From an uncultured Sphaerochaeta sp. (lineage in GTDB: Bacteria; Spirochaetota; Spirochaetia; Sphaerochaetales; Sphaerochaetaceae): DNA of 64,000 nt. Both the position numbers and the translations under genes were made by a program. The first letter of the stretch is position 1. Each line of letters starts with the position of its first letter. The stretch is taken from the NCBI RefSeq assembly GCF_963667405.1, contig NZ_OY763408.1, positions 2,193,757 through 2,257,756 of the forward strand, in the 5' to 3' direction. Below, piece by piece: positions 51,043 through 59,239 of this stretch. The notes below the pieces were generated by a model. That model was not told where the DNA came from. It saw only the letters and a program-made list of their open reading frames with translations, and did no database searches.

Positions 51043-51549
51043 TCAGCTTTTTTCCGCGTTCAGCAACAATTGGTAGAGTACCAGATCCAGATAGCGGTCG
51101 AACTTGTACCCGACTTCCCGCAGATGCCCGCACCTGCTGAAGCCGAACCCCTCATGCAGTGCGATGGAAGCACTGTTGTCTGCATCAATCACTGCAAGCA
51201 GGCAGTGCCCACCTGATGAACGTGCATACTCGATGAGCTCGGAAAGCAAGACCTTGGCATAGCCTTTCCTGCGATGCTCCTTCGCTACATAGATGGAGTG
51301 CTCATAGGTGAAGCGATACCCCTTCTTGGGCCTCCAAGGGCCGTAGGTGGCAAATCCGGCCAGAAAACCATATTCATCAAGGATGCCCAGCACGGGATAC
51401 CCACCATCCTGTTTCTCTTTCAACCACTGATGCAACTCATGCTCGCTCTTCGGCTCATAATCATAGTTGCTGGTCGTGTGTTCTATCACCTCATTGAGGA
51501 TGGACAGCATTTGATGTAGGTGTTCGGTGGTACAGGTAATGATCTGCAT
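51043..51549 (-). CDS. GNAT N-acetyltransferase, Pat/Bar (phosphinothricin acetyltransferase) like
   Basis: 168 residues; the start at 51549 has GGAG upstream. RPKKGYRFTYEHSIYVAKEHRRKGYAKVLLSELI near 74-107 contains the GNAT acetyl-CoA motif A (RRKGYA) and the Y-x-x-E-x-S-I-Y-V strand shared with Pat/Bar enzymes. DADNSASIALHEGFGFSRCGHLREVGYKF near 122-150 is motif B. The acceptor substrate (an amino-acid analogue or unknown amine) is not decidable. Lies downstream of the malic enzyme terminator. Confidence 0.87.
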   Translation of the reverse strand: MQIITCTTEHLHQMLSILNEVIEHTTSNYDYEPKSEHELHQWLKEKQDGGYPVLGILDEYGFLAGFATYGPWRPKKGYRFTYEHSIYVAKEHRRKGYAKVLLSELIEYARSSGGHCLLAVIDADNSASIALHEGFGFSRCGHLREVGYKFDRYLDLVLYQLLLNAEKS

Positions 51550-51594
51550 GATAGGTACTCCTGCTCCCATCGTACAAGAACAAAAGCGCCCAAG

Positions 51595-51627
51595 ACAAGA
51601 AGAGAGCCGCCCCTTTTGGGACGGCTC
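51595..51627 (-). terminator. Terminator of the malate operon
   Basis: Minus strand GAGCCGTCCC, AAAA, GGGGCGGCTC (one G-U), then TCTTCTTGTCTT. It lies 23 bp after the malic enzyme. Confidence 0.8.
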
Positions 51628-51649
51628 GGTACTCTGTTCCACTAGACGA

Positions 51650-52939
51650 TCAGTTCCAGTACTTCTCCATGCGCTTCACCAAGGAAATACGATATGCTTC
51701 CCAATCGGTGATGGGCTTCTGGGCAAGTCCTTCCTCACAAGCAGCCTTTGCCACGGCAACAGCTTCCCATTCGATGACACGGGAGTCGAACGGTTTGGGA
51801 ACGATGTAGTTGCGGCCGAAGCTGAACTTCTGCCCACCATAGGCTTTCTCAACCGAAGCGGGAACCGGTTCCTTTGCCAGGGCTGCAAGGGCCTTGGCAG
51901 CTGCCATCTTCATGCCTTCGCTGATGATGACCGAACGGACATCAAGGGCGCCGCGGAAGATGAAGGGGAAACCAAGCACGTTGTTGATCTGGTTGGGATA
52001 GTCGCTTCTTCCCGTTGCCATGATGAGATCACTTCGGGTGGACATGGCAAGCTCGTAGTCAATCTCAGGATTCGGGTTGGACATGGCGAAGACCACAGGG
52101 TCCTTGGCCATGGAGAGCAACATCTCGGGAGTCACGCAGTCTGCAACCGAGAGACCCATCAGGACATCGGCTCCAACCAAGGCTTCTGCGAGGGTTCGGG
52201 CCTTGTCTGAGGTGGCAAACTCCTCTTTCTCAGGAGTCATGCCGGCGGTTCTGCCCTGGTAGATGACGCCCTTGCTGTCGGCCATGATGATGTGCTCGCG
52301 CTTCACCCCTGCAGCCACAAACATCTTGGCACAGGAGATACCGGCTGCGCCGGCACCGTTCACCACCACCTTGATGTCCCCAAGCTTCTTGCCCACGATC
52401 TCGGTGCTGTTCATCAAGCCTGCGGTGGCGATGATGGCAGTACCGTGCTGGTCGTCATGGAAGATGGGGATGTTGCACATCTTGATCAGTTCCTGCTCGA
52501 TCCTGAAGCACTCAGGTCCCTTGATGTCCTCAAGGTTGACACCACCGAAGGTCGGGCTCATCGCCTTCACCATCTCGATGATCTTGTCCGGATCCTTCTC
52601 GTCAAGCTCGATGTCAAACACATCGATGTCGGCGAATCTCTTGAACAGGACACCCTTGCCCTCCATGACGGGCTTGCTGGCCAAAGCACCGCGGTCACCA
52701 AGACCGAGGATGGCTGTCCCGTTGGAGATGACTGCCACCAGGTTCCCCTTGGAGGTGTACTTGTAGGCATCCTCGGGGTTGTCGGCGATGGCGAGCACCG
52801 GCTTTGCAACACCGGGGGTGTAGGCAAGGCCCAGATCGGCTGCCGTCTGGCAGGGCTTGGAGGGGACTACCGAGACTTTGCCCGGAACACCGTCCATCAT
52901 GTGATACTCAAGCGCACGCTTGGTCAAATCGTCTTGCAT
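51650..52939 (-). CDS. NAD(P)-dependent malic enzyme, short bacterial type
   Basis: 429 residues; AAGGAG lies upstream. ADLGLAYTPGVAKPVLAI near 34-51 and LGDRGALASKPVMEGKGVLFKRFADIDVFD near 79-108 are malic enzyme signatures; the catalytic Lys and Asp lie in this region. FHDDQHGTAII near 160 binds the metal, VVVNGAGAAGISCAKMF near 186 is the dinucleotide loop, and AMSNPNPEID near 287 follows. It lacks the C-terminal phosphotransacetylase-like extension of MaeB. Converts malate to pyruvate. Follows an Ldh2-family dehydrogenase by 18 bp. Confidence 0.94.
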   Translation of the reverse strand: MQDDLTKRALEYHMMDGVPGKVSVVPSKPCQTAADLGLAYTPGVAKPVLAIADNPEDAYKYTSKGNLVAVISNGTAILGLGDRGALASKPVMEGKGVLFKRFADIDVFDIELDEKDPDKIIEMVKAMSPTFGGVNLEDIKGPECFRIEQELIKMCNIPIFHDDQHGTAIIATAGLMNSTEIVGKKLGDIKVVVNGAGAAGISCAKMFVAAGVKREHIIMADSKGVIYQGRTAGMTPEKEEFATSDKARTLAEALVGADVLMGLSVADCVTPEMLLSMAKDPVVFAMSNPNPEIDYELAMSTRSDLIMATGRSDYPNQINNVLGFPFIFRGALDVRSVIISEGMKMAAAKALAALAKEPVPASVEKAYGGQKFSFGRNYIVPKPFDSRVIEWEAVAVAKAACEEGLAQKPITDWEAYRISLVKRMEKYWN

Positions 52940-52957
52940 TATCGTAGCTCCTTTCGC

Positions 52958-54100
52958 TTATTTCTTCTCAAAATCCCAGCTGTAGTTCATCTTGTAGCGG
53001 TCACGCAGGGTGACCATCACCTTCTGCAAGGACGGGGGAACGGGACAGCCATGCTCCTTGCGGAACTGGTAGGCCAGATGTTCCTTCTCCCCTGCGGTGA
53101 AGATGTAATCTTCGCCCGGAGCCTTCTTGCTCTCCCTCAGTTCGCGGCAGATGGTGCCTGCGATGCGCTTGAAGGTATCCAGACCCATGAAGTGCTCAGG
53201 GTCGATGGCGATGAAGAAGTGCCCAAGCGGATAGGGAATTGCCTTGTGGTCCTCATCAAAGCCGTTGAGGGCCTTCATCCAGGAACCGTCCTGCAAGGCG
53301 GCAGAGAGAATCTCAACCACGGTTGCATAGCCAAAGCCCTTGTACCCTCCGGTCATCTCACCGATGCCGCCCAGCGGAGTAAGGGCAGCCTTGCCGGTGG
53401 TGAGGTCCTCAAGCACCTGCTGCGTATCGGTGCGGGTCTTACCCTCATGGTCGAGTACCCAGCCTGCGGGAAGTGCTTTTCCTGCCCTACCGTACACCTC
53501 GATCTTGCCACGCTGGGTGACACTGGTTGCACAGTCGAGCACGAAGGGGAACTCCTCATCGGTGGGGAAACCAAAGGTGAGGGGGTTGGTTCCCAGCATG
53601 TTTTCCACCCCGTGGGTGGGAGCGATGGAGGGTCTGGCATTGGTTCCGGTGATACCCAGCATACCTGCCTTGGTAGCCATGGTGGCAAAGTAGCCGGCAA
53701 TACCGTAATGGTTGGAGTTGCGTACCACAACCATGCCAAGACCATACTTCTTTGCCTTCTCAATGGCCATTTCCATCGCCTTGTATCCGGCGACATGGCC
53801 CATGCCGTTGTGGGCGTCCAGAACTGCGGTTGCATCCTTGTCCTTGAGGACCTCAACTTCGGTGACAGGGTTCATGATGCCCATATCGATGCGGTCGATG
53901 TAGATTGGCTTGAGTCTTCCGATACCATGGCTGTCAATGCCACGCTTGTCACTCTCGATGAGGACATCCCCGATGATCTTTGCGTCAGCGGCGGGAACTC
54001 CTGCATGCACCAACGCCTCTTCCATGAACGACTCCAGTTCCTCGAACGGAATCCACGCACAATCGTGATACTGCTCGGAATACGTATCCATATACTTCAT
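52958..54100 (-). CDS. Ldh2-family (malate/L-lactate/sulfolactate) dehydrogenase
   Basis: 380 residues; GGAGGAG lies upstream. DKRGIDSHGIGRL near 51-63 contains the catalytic His, VVVRNSNHYGIAGYFATMA near 124-142 and TGTNARPSIAPTHGVENMLGTNPLTFGFP near 151-179 line the NAD site, and GGYKGFGYATVVEILSAAL near 250-268 is the second signature of the Ldh2/YlbC/ComC family. Likely oxidises malate, lactate or a related 2-hydroxyacid. Between a DeoR-type regulator and malic enzyme, so malate or a related diacid is the natural guess. Confidence 0.9.
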   Translation of the reverse strand: MKYMDTYSEQYHDCAWIPFEELESFMEEALVHAGVPAADAKIIGDVLIESDKRGIDSHGIGRLKPIYIDRIDMGIMNPVTEVEVLKDKDATAVLDAHNGMGHVAGYKAMEMAIEKAKKYGLGMVVVRNSNHYGIAGYFATMATKAGMLGITGTNARPSIAPTHGVENMLGTNPLTFGFPTDEEFPFVLDCATSVTQRGKIEVYGRAGKALPAGWVLDHEGKTRTDTQQVLEDLTTGKAALTPLGGIGEMTGGYKGFGYATVVEILSAALQDGSWMKALNGFDEDHKAIPYPLGHFFIAIDPEHFMGLDTFKRIAGTICRELRESKKAPGEDYIFTAGEKEHLAYQFRKEHGCPVPPSLQKVMVTLRDRYKMNYSWDFEKK

Positions 54101-54112
54101 TCGGTTCTCCTC

Positions 54113-54898
54113 CTACACCTCTGTAGTTGCTACGATTATCTGAAGATCCTCCGGGATCTCCATCTGTTTCACCAAATCAGCTCCCATCTCGTCGGTGACC
54201 AATGCATCGACCAAGTCCAGGGAGACAGTCTTGAAATTCGAAACCACCCCGATCTTGTTGCTTGAGGCAACCACGATGACTCTCCCTACGGTATGTTCGA
54301 TCATAGCCCGGGTGGTGTCGGCTTCCTCAAGGATGGGGGTGGTAAGTCCGGCCGACGGGCTGAAACCGTCGACTCCGATGATTGCCTTGTTGGCATGTAT
54401 CTGGCTGATGAGCATCGAGGCCAAGGACCCTGACACGGAATGGCTGCGGCTGCGGTAGACTCCGCCTGCAAGAATGAGCCGGATGTGTTCGCTCTCCTTG
54501 CACAGCCAGATGGCATCGATGTTGTTGGTGACGATGGTCACCTTCTTCTGAAGATCCACCACGGCACGGATGACTTCAAAGGTGGTGGAACCGCTGTTGA
54601 TGTAGAGGGTGTCACCCTCCTCGACCAGCTTTGCAACGGCTTTGCCGATCGCTTCCTTCTCCTTGGGATACTCACTGGCTTTCTGCAGGTAATCGGGCTC
54701 GACAGGCAGGTTGCGCCGCATCGTTGCCCCGCCATGGGTACGTTCCACCAAACCCTTGGTGGCCAGCTGGTCCAGATCGCGACGGATGGTGAGTTCACTT
54801 ACCCCAAGTTGCTCGGCAAGAGAACCCACATTGACCGAACCCTGGGTTTTCACCAGGGAGAGGATGAACTGTTGTCTGCCGGCAGGAATGGTTGACAT
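54113..54898 (-). CDS. DeoR/GlpR-family transcriptional regulator
   Basis: 261 residues. N-terminal winged helix near 7-57 (RQQFILSLVKTQGSVNVGSLAEQLGVSELTIRRDLDQLATKGLVERTHGGA) is the DeoR signature. The C-terminal DeoRC sugar-isomerase-like domain holds YINSGSTTFEVIRAV near 99-113, VTNNIDAIWL near 123 and VGVDG-like IIGVDGFSPSAG near 172. Usually a repressor relieved by a phosphorylated metabolite. First gene of the malate operon; the 13-bp dyad around its own promoter suggests autoregulation. Confidence 0.93.
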   Translation of the reverse strand: MSTIPAGRQQFILSLVKTQGSVNVGSLAEQLGVSELTIRRDLDQLATKGLVERTHGGATMRRNLPVEPDYLQKASEYPKEKEAIGKAVAKLVEEGDTLYINSGSTTFEVIRAVVDLQKKVTIVTNNIDAIWLCKESEHIRLILAGGVYRSRSHSVSGSLASMLISQIHANKAIIGVDGFSPSAGLTTPILEEADTTRAMIEHTVGRVIVVASSNKIGVVSNFKTVSLDLVDALVTDEMGADLVKQMEIPEDLQIIVATTEV

Positions 54899-54908
54899 GA
54901 ACGTTTCC

Positions 54909-54967
54909 TTGAATGTTTTTGTACTTTTTTACCAATACATGCCTATAATACAATCAAAAACATTCAA
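54909..54967. promoter_or_regulatory. 13-bp operator dyad of the DeoR-type regulator
   Basis: TTGAATGTTTTTG (54909-54921) and its perfect complement CAAAAACATTCAA (54955-54967) are 33 bp apart. One arm lies between the -35 and -10 boxes, the other over the ribosome site of the regulator gene. Confidence 0.7.
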
Positions 54968-54974
54968 CTGTCAA
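54945..54974 (-). promoter_or_regulatory. Promoter of the malate operon
   Basis: Minus strand TTGACA (54969-54974), 18 bp, TATTAT (54945-54950). Predicted start near 54938, between the two operator arms. Confidence 0.7.
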
Positions 54975-55085
54975 GAAAAATACCTTCCCATCACACATGT
55001 TGATGAAATACTCCGTAAAAAGTTCACCAACCATCAATTAGTGTTTTCCCACCACGACTTTCAACGTAATCAGCACAATCCCCCC

Positions 55086-55114
55086 TTGATTATCACTCGG
55101 AAACCTGCTATGTT
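55086..55114 (+). promoter_or_regulatory. Putative tRNA-Cys promoter
   Basis: TTGATT (55086-55091), 17 bp, TATGTT (55109-55114), 18 bp before the tRNA. Confidence 0.5.
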
Positions 55115-55132
55115 CATCAATGCCTATCGCAT

Positions 55133-55204
55133 GGTGCCATACCCAAGTGGTAAGGGAAAGGTCTGCAAAACCTTGATGCATCGGTTCGAATCCGATTGGC
55201 ACCT
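55133..55204 (+). tRNA. tRNA-Cys (GCA)
   Basis: Acceptor arms GGTGCCA and TGGCACC pair fully and the discriminator is U. The D arm is CCC/GGG with AGTGGTAA, the anticodon stem AAGGT/ACCTT encloses CTGCAAA (anticodon GCA), and the T arm ATCGG-TTCGAAT-CCGAT is standard. 72 nt; CCA is not encoded. A strong terminator follows. Confidence 0.96.
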
Positions 55205-55208
55205 CTTG

Positions 55209-55240
55209 AAAGAGCCGCTGAGATCCAGCGGCTCTTTCTC
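55209..55240 (+). terminator. Terminator after tRNA-Cys
   Basis: AAAGAGCCGCTG, loop AGATC, CAGCGGCTCTTT, then CTCTG. A perfect 12-bp stem. Confidence 0.88.
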
Positions 55241-55254
55241 TGTTCTGCGATAGA

Positions 55255-55473
55255 CTATGCCTCGGGGAACGAGATATCCACGGTTCTCTTCTTTTTCACA
55301 CAGTCAGCCAGATACAGATTGATAATGGTCTGATAGGCTATCCCCGTATTCTGTGCAAGTTGCTTGAAATAAGAAACAGTTTCAGAGTCCAGTCTGATGG
55401 TCACTTGTTGTTTCGGTAGCTTATGAATGTACGGGTTTTTGATCCCTTTTGAAAAATCATATTCTGCTTTCAT
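55255..55473 (-). CDS. brnA: BrnA-like antitoxin
   Basis: 72 residues; the ATG at 55473 was chosen because GGGGAGG lies 7 bp upstream, while an in-frame GTG at 55479 sits on the ribosome site. QQVTIRLDSETVSYFKQLAQNTGIAYQTIINLYLADCVKKK near 22-62 is a ribbon-helix-helix DNA-binding domain of the BrnA/CopG type. In characterised pairs it neutralises BrnT and represses the shared promoter. Two bp after brnT, in the toxin-first order typical of brnTA. Confidence 0.88.
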   Translation of the reverse strand: MKAEYDFSKGIKNPYIHKLPKQQVTIRLDSETVSYFKQLAQNTGIAYQTIINLYLADCVKKKRTVDISFPEA

Positions 55474-55475
55474 TG

Positions 55476-55766
55476 TCACACCTCCCCTTCGTAGGTTTGC
55501 GTTTCTTTTGTTTTAGCTTTCCGAGCCGAAATAATCCTGATGACTTCATCATTTTCTCGGTAACAATGACAAACAACCAGAAGAGATAATCGGTTGCTCA
55601 ATCCTAAAATGACAAACCGATCTTCAAGAAGTGAATGATCCGGATCAGAAATGACAATTGCATTCGGGTCATAGAACACTGTCTTCGCTTCGTCAAATGA
55701 AATCCCATGTTTCTTGAGATTCGACGCAGCTTTATTATCATCCCAGACAAAAGAAATCTCATTCAT
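55476..55766 (-). CDS. brnT: BrnT-family toxin
   Basis: 96 residues. FVWDDNKAASNLKKHGISFDEAKTVFYDPNAIVISDPDHSLLEDRFVILGLS and RIISARKAKTKE match the BrnT (RelE-like ribonuclease) family. The DDNKAxxNxxKHGIsFxEA motif and the final R-I-I-S-A-R-K-A are diagnostic. Predicted to cleave RNA and arrest growth when unpaired. No ribosome site precedes the ATG, and the promoter places the transcript start almost at the ATG. Lower G+C than flanking genes. Confidence 0.9.
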   Translation of the reverse strand: MNEISFVWDDNKAASNLKKHGISFDEAKTVFYDPNAIVISDPDHSLLEDRFVILGLSNRLSLLVVCHCYRENDEVIRIISARKAKTKETQTYEGEV

Positions 55767-55782
55767 AATTATATTATAATTA
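55766..55782. promoter_or_regulatory. Palindromic operator of brnTA
   Basis: TAATTATA-T-TATAATTA, a perfect 17-bp palindrome covering the -10 box and the first base of brnT. Autoregulation by the BrnA antitoxin is known for the family. Confidence 0.6.
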
Positions 55783-55801
55783 CAGTGTACTTATCCGTCA
55801 A
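55773..55801 (-). promoter_or_regulatory. brnTA promoter
   Basis: Minus strand TTGACG (55796-55801), 17 bp, perfect TATAAT (55773-55778). The start is predicted near 55766, the A of the brnT ATG. Confidence 0.75.
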
Positions 55802-55995
55802 TATATGCTGCTTGCAAAACAGTGCAATCGGTACTTTCAGCTTCAGACAACGCCATGCCAGTATCTTGCATCTATGTATCCAACAAATAATCTCTTCGGT
55901 ACAGCCTAAAGAGTTACTGACCATTATTGGGATCCCATTACTCCTTATCCAGATTATGTCAAATTCCAAAATTATCAGATGCATCCAATTATTGG

Positions 55996-57453
55996 CTACC
56001 TGTATGCATCATGCGTCCTAAACGTTTGCAGCGAGCTTTTTGGGTGCTGCGGATCGCTCATGACCAACAAGTTTTTCTCCACAAGCGGAAAAATGTAGTT
56101 CTTCGTGAAATAGGCAACCGATTTGAATCTGAAATACTCAGCAAGTTCTTTCCTGGTTTTCGGAGTCTTGCAAAAGGCCAGAATCATTGTTTCAAATTCG
56201 GAAAGATTCTCTGCGTTCGCTTGCACAGATCCTGTACGCTTATACAGCGTTACGGTAAAGAGTCCTCGTGATGATTCAAATACTGGATCTGGGTTTCCTG
56301 CCTCTCGCATGACCCGATAGATGGTAGGAATACCCGAATACCGATTTTCAGTAAGTGACATGAGCTCCATGGAAGTGGCAAGAACGGGATTCCGTGTATC
56401 AGGCTGTATTTTACCCAGTTGGTCGAGTGCGATGCGACCGTATAAACCATCAGGGTTTTTCACTTCCATCCTATCCTCATACATGATCAGCTGGATAGGC
56501 ATACCTTGTGTATGGATGCTGTAGTCCCTATGGATGAGGGCATTCAGAATTACTTCCCTTATCGCAACCATTGGGTAATCGGTAGTATCAGCACGTATTC
56601 CGGTCTTTGCATCGACAATGGTGCGTACTTTCATAGTATTCTTGATGAAGACAAGTGCACTGCTAAGCATATCTTCCAGTGTACCTTCAATACGTTTGTT
56701 GTCGGTGAATCGTTCATTATGTGCACCGATATCGCCAACACGGAACCCAGGGATGGAAATGGCATTGATGACAAGCTGTGGAAAGTATGCCTGGGGATAC
56801 GGACAAAACAAGAGAACTGCACTCATGGTGGGGTGTCCGTCCACGATCATGCTCATCAGACCCAGTATCTGTTGATCATCCAGTTTGGCCAGATTGGGCT
56901 TGTTGGATCTAAGCGTCAGAATATACCGTTGCAGGGCTTCCTTAACCAGCGAAGTTTCTTGTGCACCCTCAATGGGGCGAATATCATCCCGGTATTTCTT
57001 TCTATACGCTTCATAACTGAAAACCTCATACTCTGACATCGGTTCATCAGACTGCCCTACACGGATATAAGAACCCTTGAGTCGCCCCTTCCCACCGTAA
57101 TGACAAGGACGATCAACGATATCTATTGCTGGGATTTCTGCAGATACGAAAAACATCCCATCTTCCTCGCAGACTGTAATAAGGGGCCTGATTTTGGGAA
57201 CCATTTCGTTGCACTGTTCCACAATCTTATTCTGCAAATCTGCCGGATCGTACACGCCTACCTTCTGAAAACCTTTCTTCTCATCGATGCCAAAAAGAAT
57301 GACACCCCCCTCATCCTGATTTGAAAAGCTGGACAAGGTGTCATAGAGTCGCTTTGGATTACCATCAGGGGCTGCTTTGATCTCCAAAGTCTGGCCTTCC
57401 ATCCGTCGACTCGTTACATCATTGATGATCGCTTTCAGTTCATCTGTTGTCAT
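55996..57453 (-). CDS. AlbA_2 (Schlafen-like) domain protein with ATPase-like C-terminus
   Basis: 485 residues from the ATG at 57453 (GGAGG 11 bp upstream); an ATG at 57492 lacks a ribosome site. Residues 10-150 hold the AlbA_2 domain: EGQTLEIKAAPDGNPKRLYDTLSSFSNQDEGGVILFGIDE, then GSYIRVGQSDEPMSEYEV. The middle contains a GHKL-like (HATPase_c_4) segment, AIREVILNALIHRDYSI near 295-311, with VKNPDGLYG near 335, and a C-terminal winged helix. Such proteins are encoded in islands and defence or regulatory modules in many bacteria; their function is mostly unknown. Preceded by phased repeats that may be its binding sites. Confidence 0.85.
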   Translation of the reverse strand: MTTDELKAIINDVTSRRMEGQTLEIKAAPDGNPKRLYDTLSSFSNQDEGGVILFGIDEKKGFQKVGVYDPADLQNKIVEQCNEMVPKIRPLITVCEEDGMFFVSAEIPAIDIVDRPCHYGGKGRLKGSYIRVGQSDEPMSEYEVFSYEAYRKKYRDDIRPIEGAQETSLVKEALQRYILTLRSNKPNLAKLDDQQILGLMSMIVDGHPTMSAVLLFCPYPQAYFPQLVINAISIPGFRVGDIGAHNERFTDNKRIEGTLEDMLSSALVFIKNTMKVRTIVDAKTGIRADTTDYPMVAIREVILNALIHRDYSIHTQGMPIQLIMYEDRMEVKNPDGLYGRIALDQLGKIQPDTRNPVLATSMELMSLTENRYSGIPTIYRVMREAGNPDPVFESSRGLFTVTLYKRTGSVQANAENLSEFETMILAFCKTPKTRKELAEYFRFKSVAYFTKNYIFPLVEKNLLVMSDPQHPKSSLQTFRTHDAYR

Positions 57454-57500
57454 GCAGGATATGTCCTCCCACTCGTGTGCTACATTCAGCATATCACAAA

Positions 57501-57613
57501 TTCACTTAATTCGTATTTTTTTTGACTTGTTTTGATAATTTTTAACTTGTTTCTCCATATTATCAAATTTTTTCACTTGTTTTCACTAATTTTTAAGATT
57601 TTTTCACTCATTT
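57501..57613. repeat. Six helically phased TTnACT repeats
   Basis: An 11-bp element (TTSACTTGTTT and variants) starts at 57501, 57522, 57542, 57572, 57582 and 57603. Spacings are 21, 20, 30, 10 and 21 bp, multiples of about one helical turn. The array lies directly upstream of the AlbA_2 gene in very A+T-rich DNA. Confidence 0.7.
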
Positions 57614-57632
57614 TTCCCTTCCTCAAAGGCCA

Positions 57633-57660
57633 AAGAGAAAAGGAGGGGTTTCCCCCTCCC
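57633..57660 (-). terminator. Terminator of the liv operon
   Basis: Minus strand GGAGGGG, GAAA, CCCCTCC, then TTTTCTCTTT. A small GTTCAATTATTGAAC palindrome lies between it and livF. Confidence 0.88.
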
Positions 57661-57689
57661 CAGTGTTCAATAATTGAACAAAGCCATGC

Positions 57690-58403
57690 TTACTTGGATT
57701 TGCCCAGGTATGCGAACTTGATCTCCTCATTCTCCAGCAGTTCCCTGCCGGGTCCTGAGAGGGTGATGTTCCCTGTCTCCATGACATAGCCGGTATGAGC
57801 GGTGCGCAAGGCGACGTTGGCGTTCTGCTCGATCAAAAGGACGGTAACACCAGCCTCGTTGATGCGCTTGATGATGGAGAAGATGTCTTTCACCACCAGC
57901 GGGGCAAGACCCAGGGAGGGCTCATCCATCATGATCATCTTCGGGTTGGCCATCAGGGCGCGCCCTACAGCCAGCATCTGCTGCTCACCACCGGAAAGCG
58001 TGCCGGCCAGCTGCCAGTGACGCTCCTTGAGGCGGGGGAAGAGCTCATAGACACGCTCCAAGCTCTGCTGTTCGTGTGCCTTGTCCTGAAGGTACCCCCC
58101 GATCTTGAGGTTCTCCAAGGTGGTAAGGTTCGGGAACACCCTGCGTCCTTCGGGAACAAGCACCAGGCCCATTTCCACGATCTTGCGGGTATCCATGCCG
58201 TTGAGCTTCACCCCATTGTAGGTGATCGTGCCGCTGGTGATGGGCACCAGCCCCATAATCGAGCGCAAGGTGGTGGACTTGCCGGCCCCATTGGCTCCGA
58301 TGAGGGTGATGATCTTCCCTTCATCCACAGCAAACGTAATTCCGTTCAGGGCGACGATGCCGCCATAGCAGACCTTCAGGTCCTGTATTTCCAGTAAACT
58401 CAT
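57690..58403 (-). CDS. livF: Branched-chain amino acid ABC transporter ATPase
   Basis: 237 residues. Walker A GANGAGKST near 36-44, signature LSGGEQQML near 135, Walker B MIMMDEPSLGLAPL near 154. The short length and the PEGRRVFPNLTTLENL segment near 82-97 are LivF type. It energises uptake together with LivG. Overlaps livG by 4 bp; last gene of the operon. Confidence 0.95.
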   Translation of the reverse strand: MSLLEIQDLKVCYGGIVALNGITFAVDEGKIITLIGANGAGKSTTLRSIMGLVPITSGTITYNGVKLNGMDTRKIVEMGLVLVPEGRRVFPNLTTLENLKIGGYLQDKAHEQQSLERVYELFPRLKERHWQLAGTLSGGEQQMLAVGRALMANPKMIMMDEPSLGLAPLVVKDIFSIIKRINEAGVTVLLIEQNANVALRTAHTGYVMETGNITLSGPGRELLENEEIKFAYLGKSK

Positions 58404-59239
58404 GCTTCATCCACCCCCAAGTATGCCCTGATGACTGCAGGATCGTTCTGGACCTCCGCAGGAGTTCCCTGAGCGATGGTCTTTCCATAATCCAGGACAT
58501 AGATGGTGTCCGAGATATCCATGACCAGGTTCATGTGGTGCTCGATCAGGAAGACGGTCAGGTTGAACGACTCCTTGACCTCCTTGATGAACAGGGACAG
58601 CTCCTCGGTCTCCTTCGGGTTCATGCCCGCTGCAGGCTCATCAAGCAAGAGCAGCTTCGGCCCGGTGGCCAAGGCACGTGCTATCTCAAGCCTTCGTTGC
58701 TTGCCGTACGGCAGTGAGGATGACTTCTCATCGCGGTTGGATAGAAGCCCTACCCGGTCCAGCAACGCCTCGGTGTCCTGAAGCATCTTCGCCTCCTCCT
58801 CCCTGTTGAGCATGAAGGTGGAAGAGAAGAGCCCCGCCTTGATATGGCAGTGCTTGGCGATAAGGACGTTCTCAAAGACCGTCAGGTCCTTGAACAGGCG
58901 GATGTTCTGGAAGGTACGGGCCATACCCAGGCGTGTGATCTTGTCAGGGGTGTTGACCACCTGCTTCTCAAACGGGGTCTTGTAGGTCCCGTTGTAGATC
59001 TTCTTCATCTTGGAGCGGGGGTAGTTCTCCCCTATCACCAGGCCGTCAAAGGTAACCCTGCCGTTTGACGGCTGGTACCCACCGGTAATGACGTTGAAGG
59101 CAGTCGTCTTGCCGGCCCCGTTGGGACCGATGAGAGCGGTAATCTTGTCCTTCTCGATTTCGATGTTCAGGTCATCGACGGCAACAACACCGCCGAACTG
59201 CATGGTGATGTGTTCGGTTTTCAGGAGGATCTCTTTCAT
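58400..59239 (-). CDS. livG: Branched-chain amino acid ABC transporter ATPase
   Basis: 279 residues. Walker A GPNGAGKTT near 38-46, RTFQNIRLFKDLTVFENVLIAKH near 98-120, signature SLPYGKQRRLEIARAL near 177 (the LivG variant of the ABC signature), Walker B LLLLDEPAAGMNP near 198. Longer than LivF, as usual for LivG. ATGA overlaps with both livM and livF. Confidence 0.95.
   Translation of the reverse strand: MKEILLKTEHITMQFGGVVAVDDLNIEIEKDKITALIGPNGAGKTTAFNVITGGYQPSNGRVTFDGLVIGENYPRSKMKKIYNGTYKTPFEKQVVNTPDKITRLGMARTFQNIRLFKDLTVFENVLIAKHCHIKAGLFSSTFMLNREEEAKMLQDTEALLDRVGLLSNRDEKSSSLPYGKQRRLEIARALATGPKLLLLDEPAAGMNPKETEELSLFIKEVKESFNLTVFLIEHHMNLVMDISDTIYVLDYGKTIAQGTPAEVQNDPAVIRAYLGVDEA

Noticed and set aside
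52292..54265. 657-codon open frame on the plus strand
   Set aside because: Antisense to the malic enzyme and Ldh2 genes, His/Val/Leu/Gly-rich without motifs or ribosome site.
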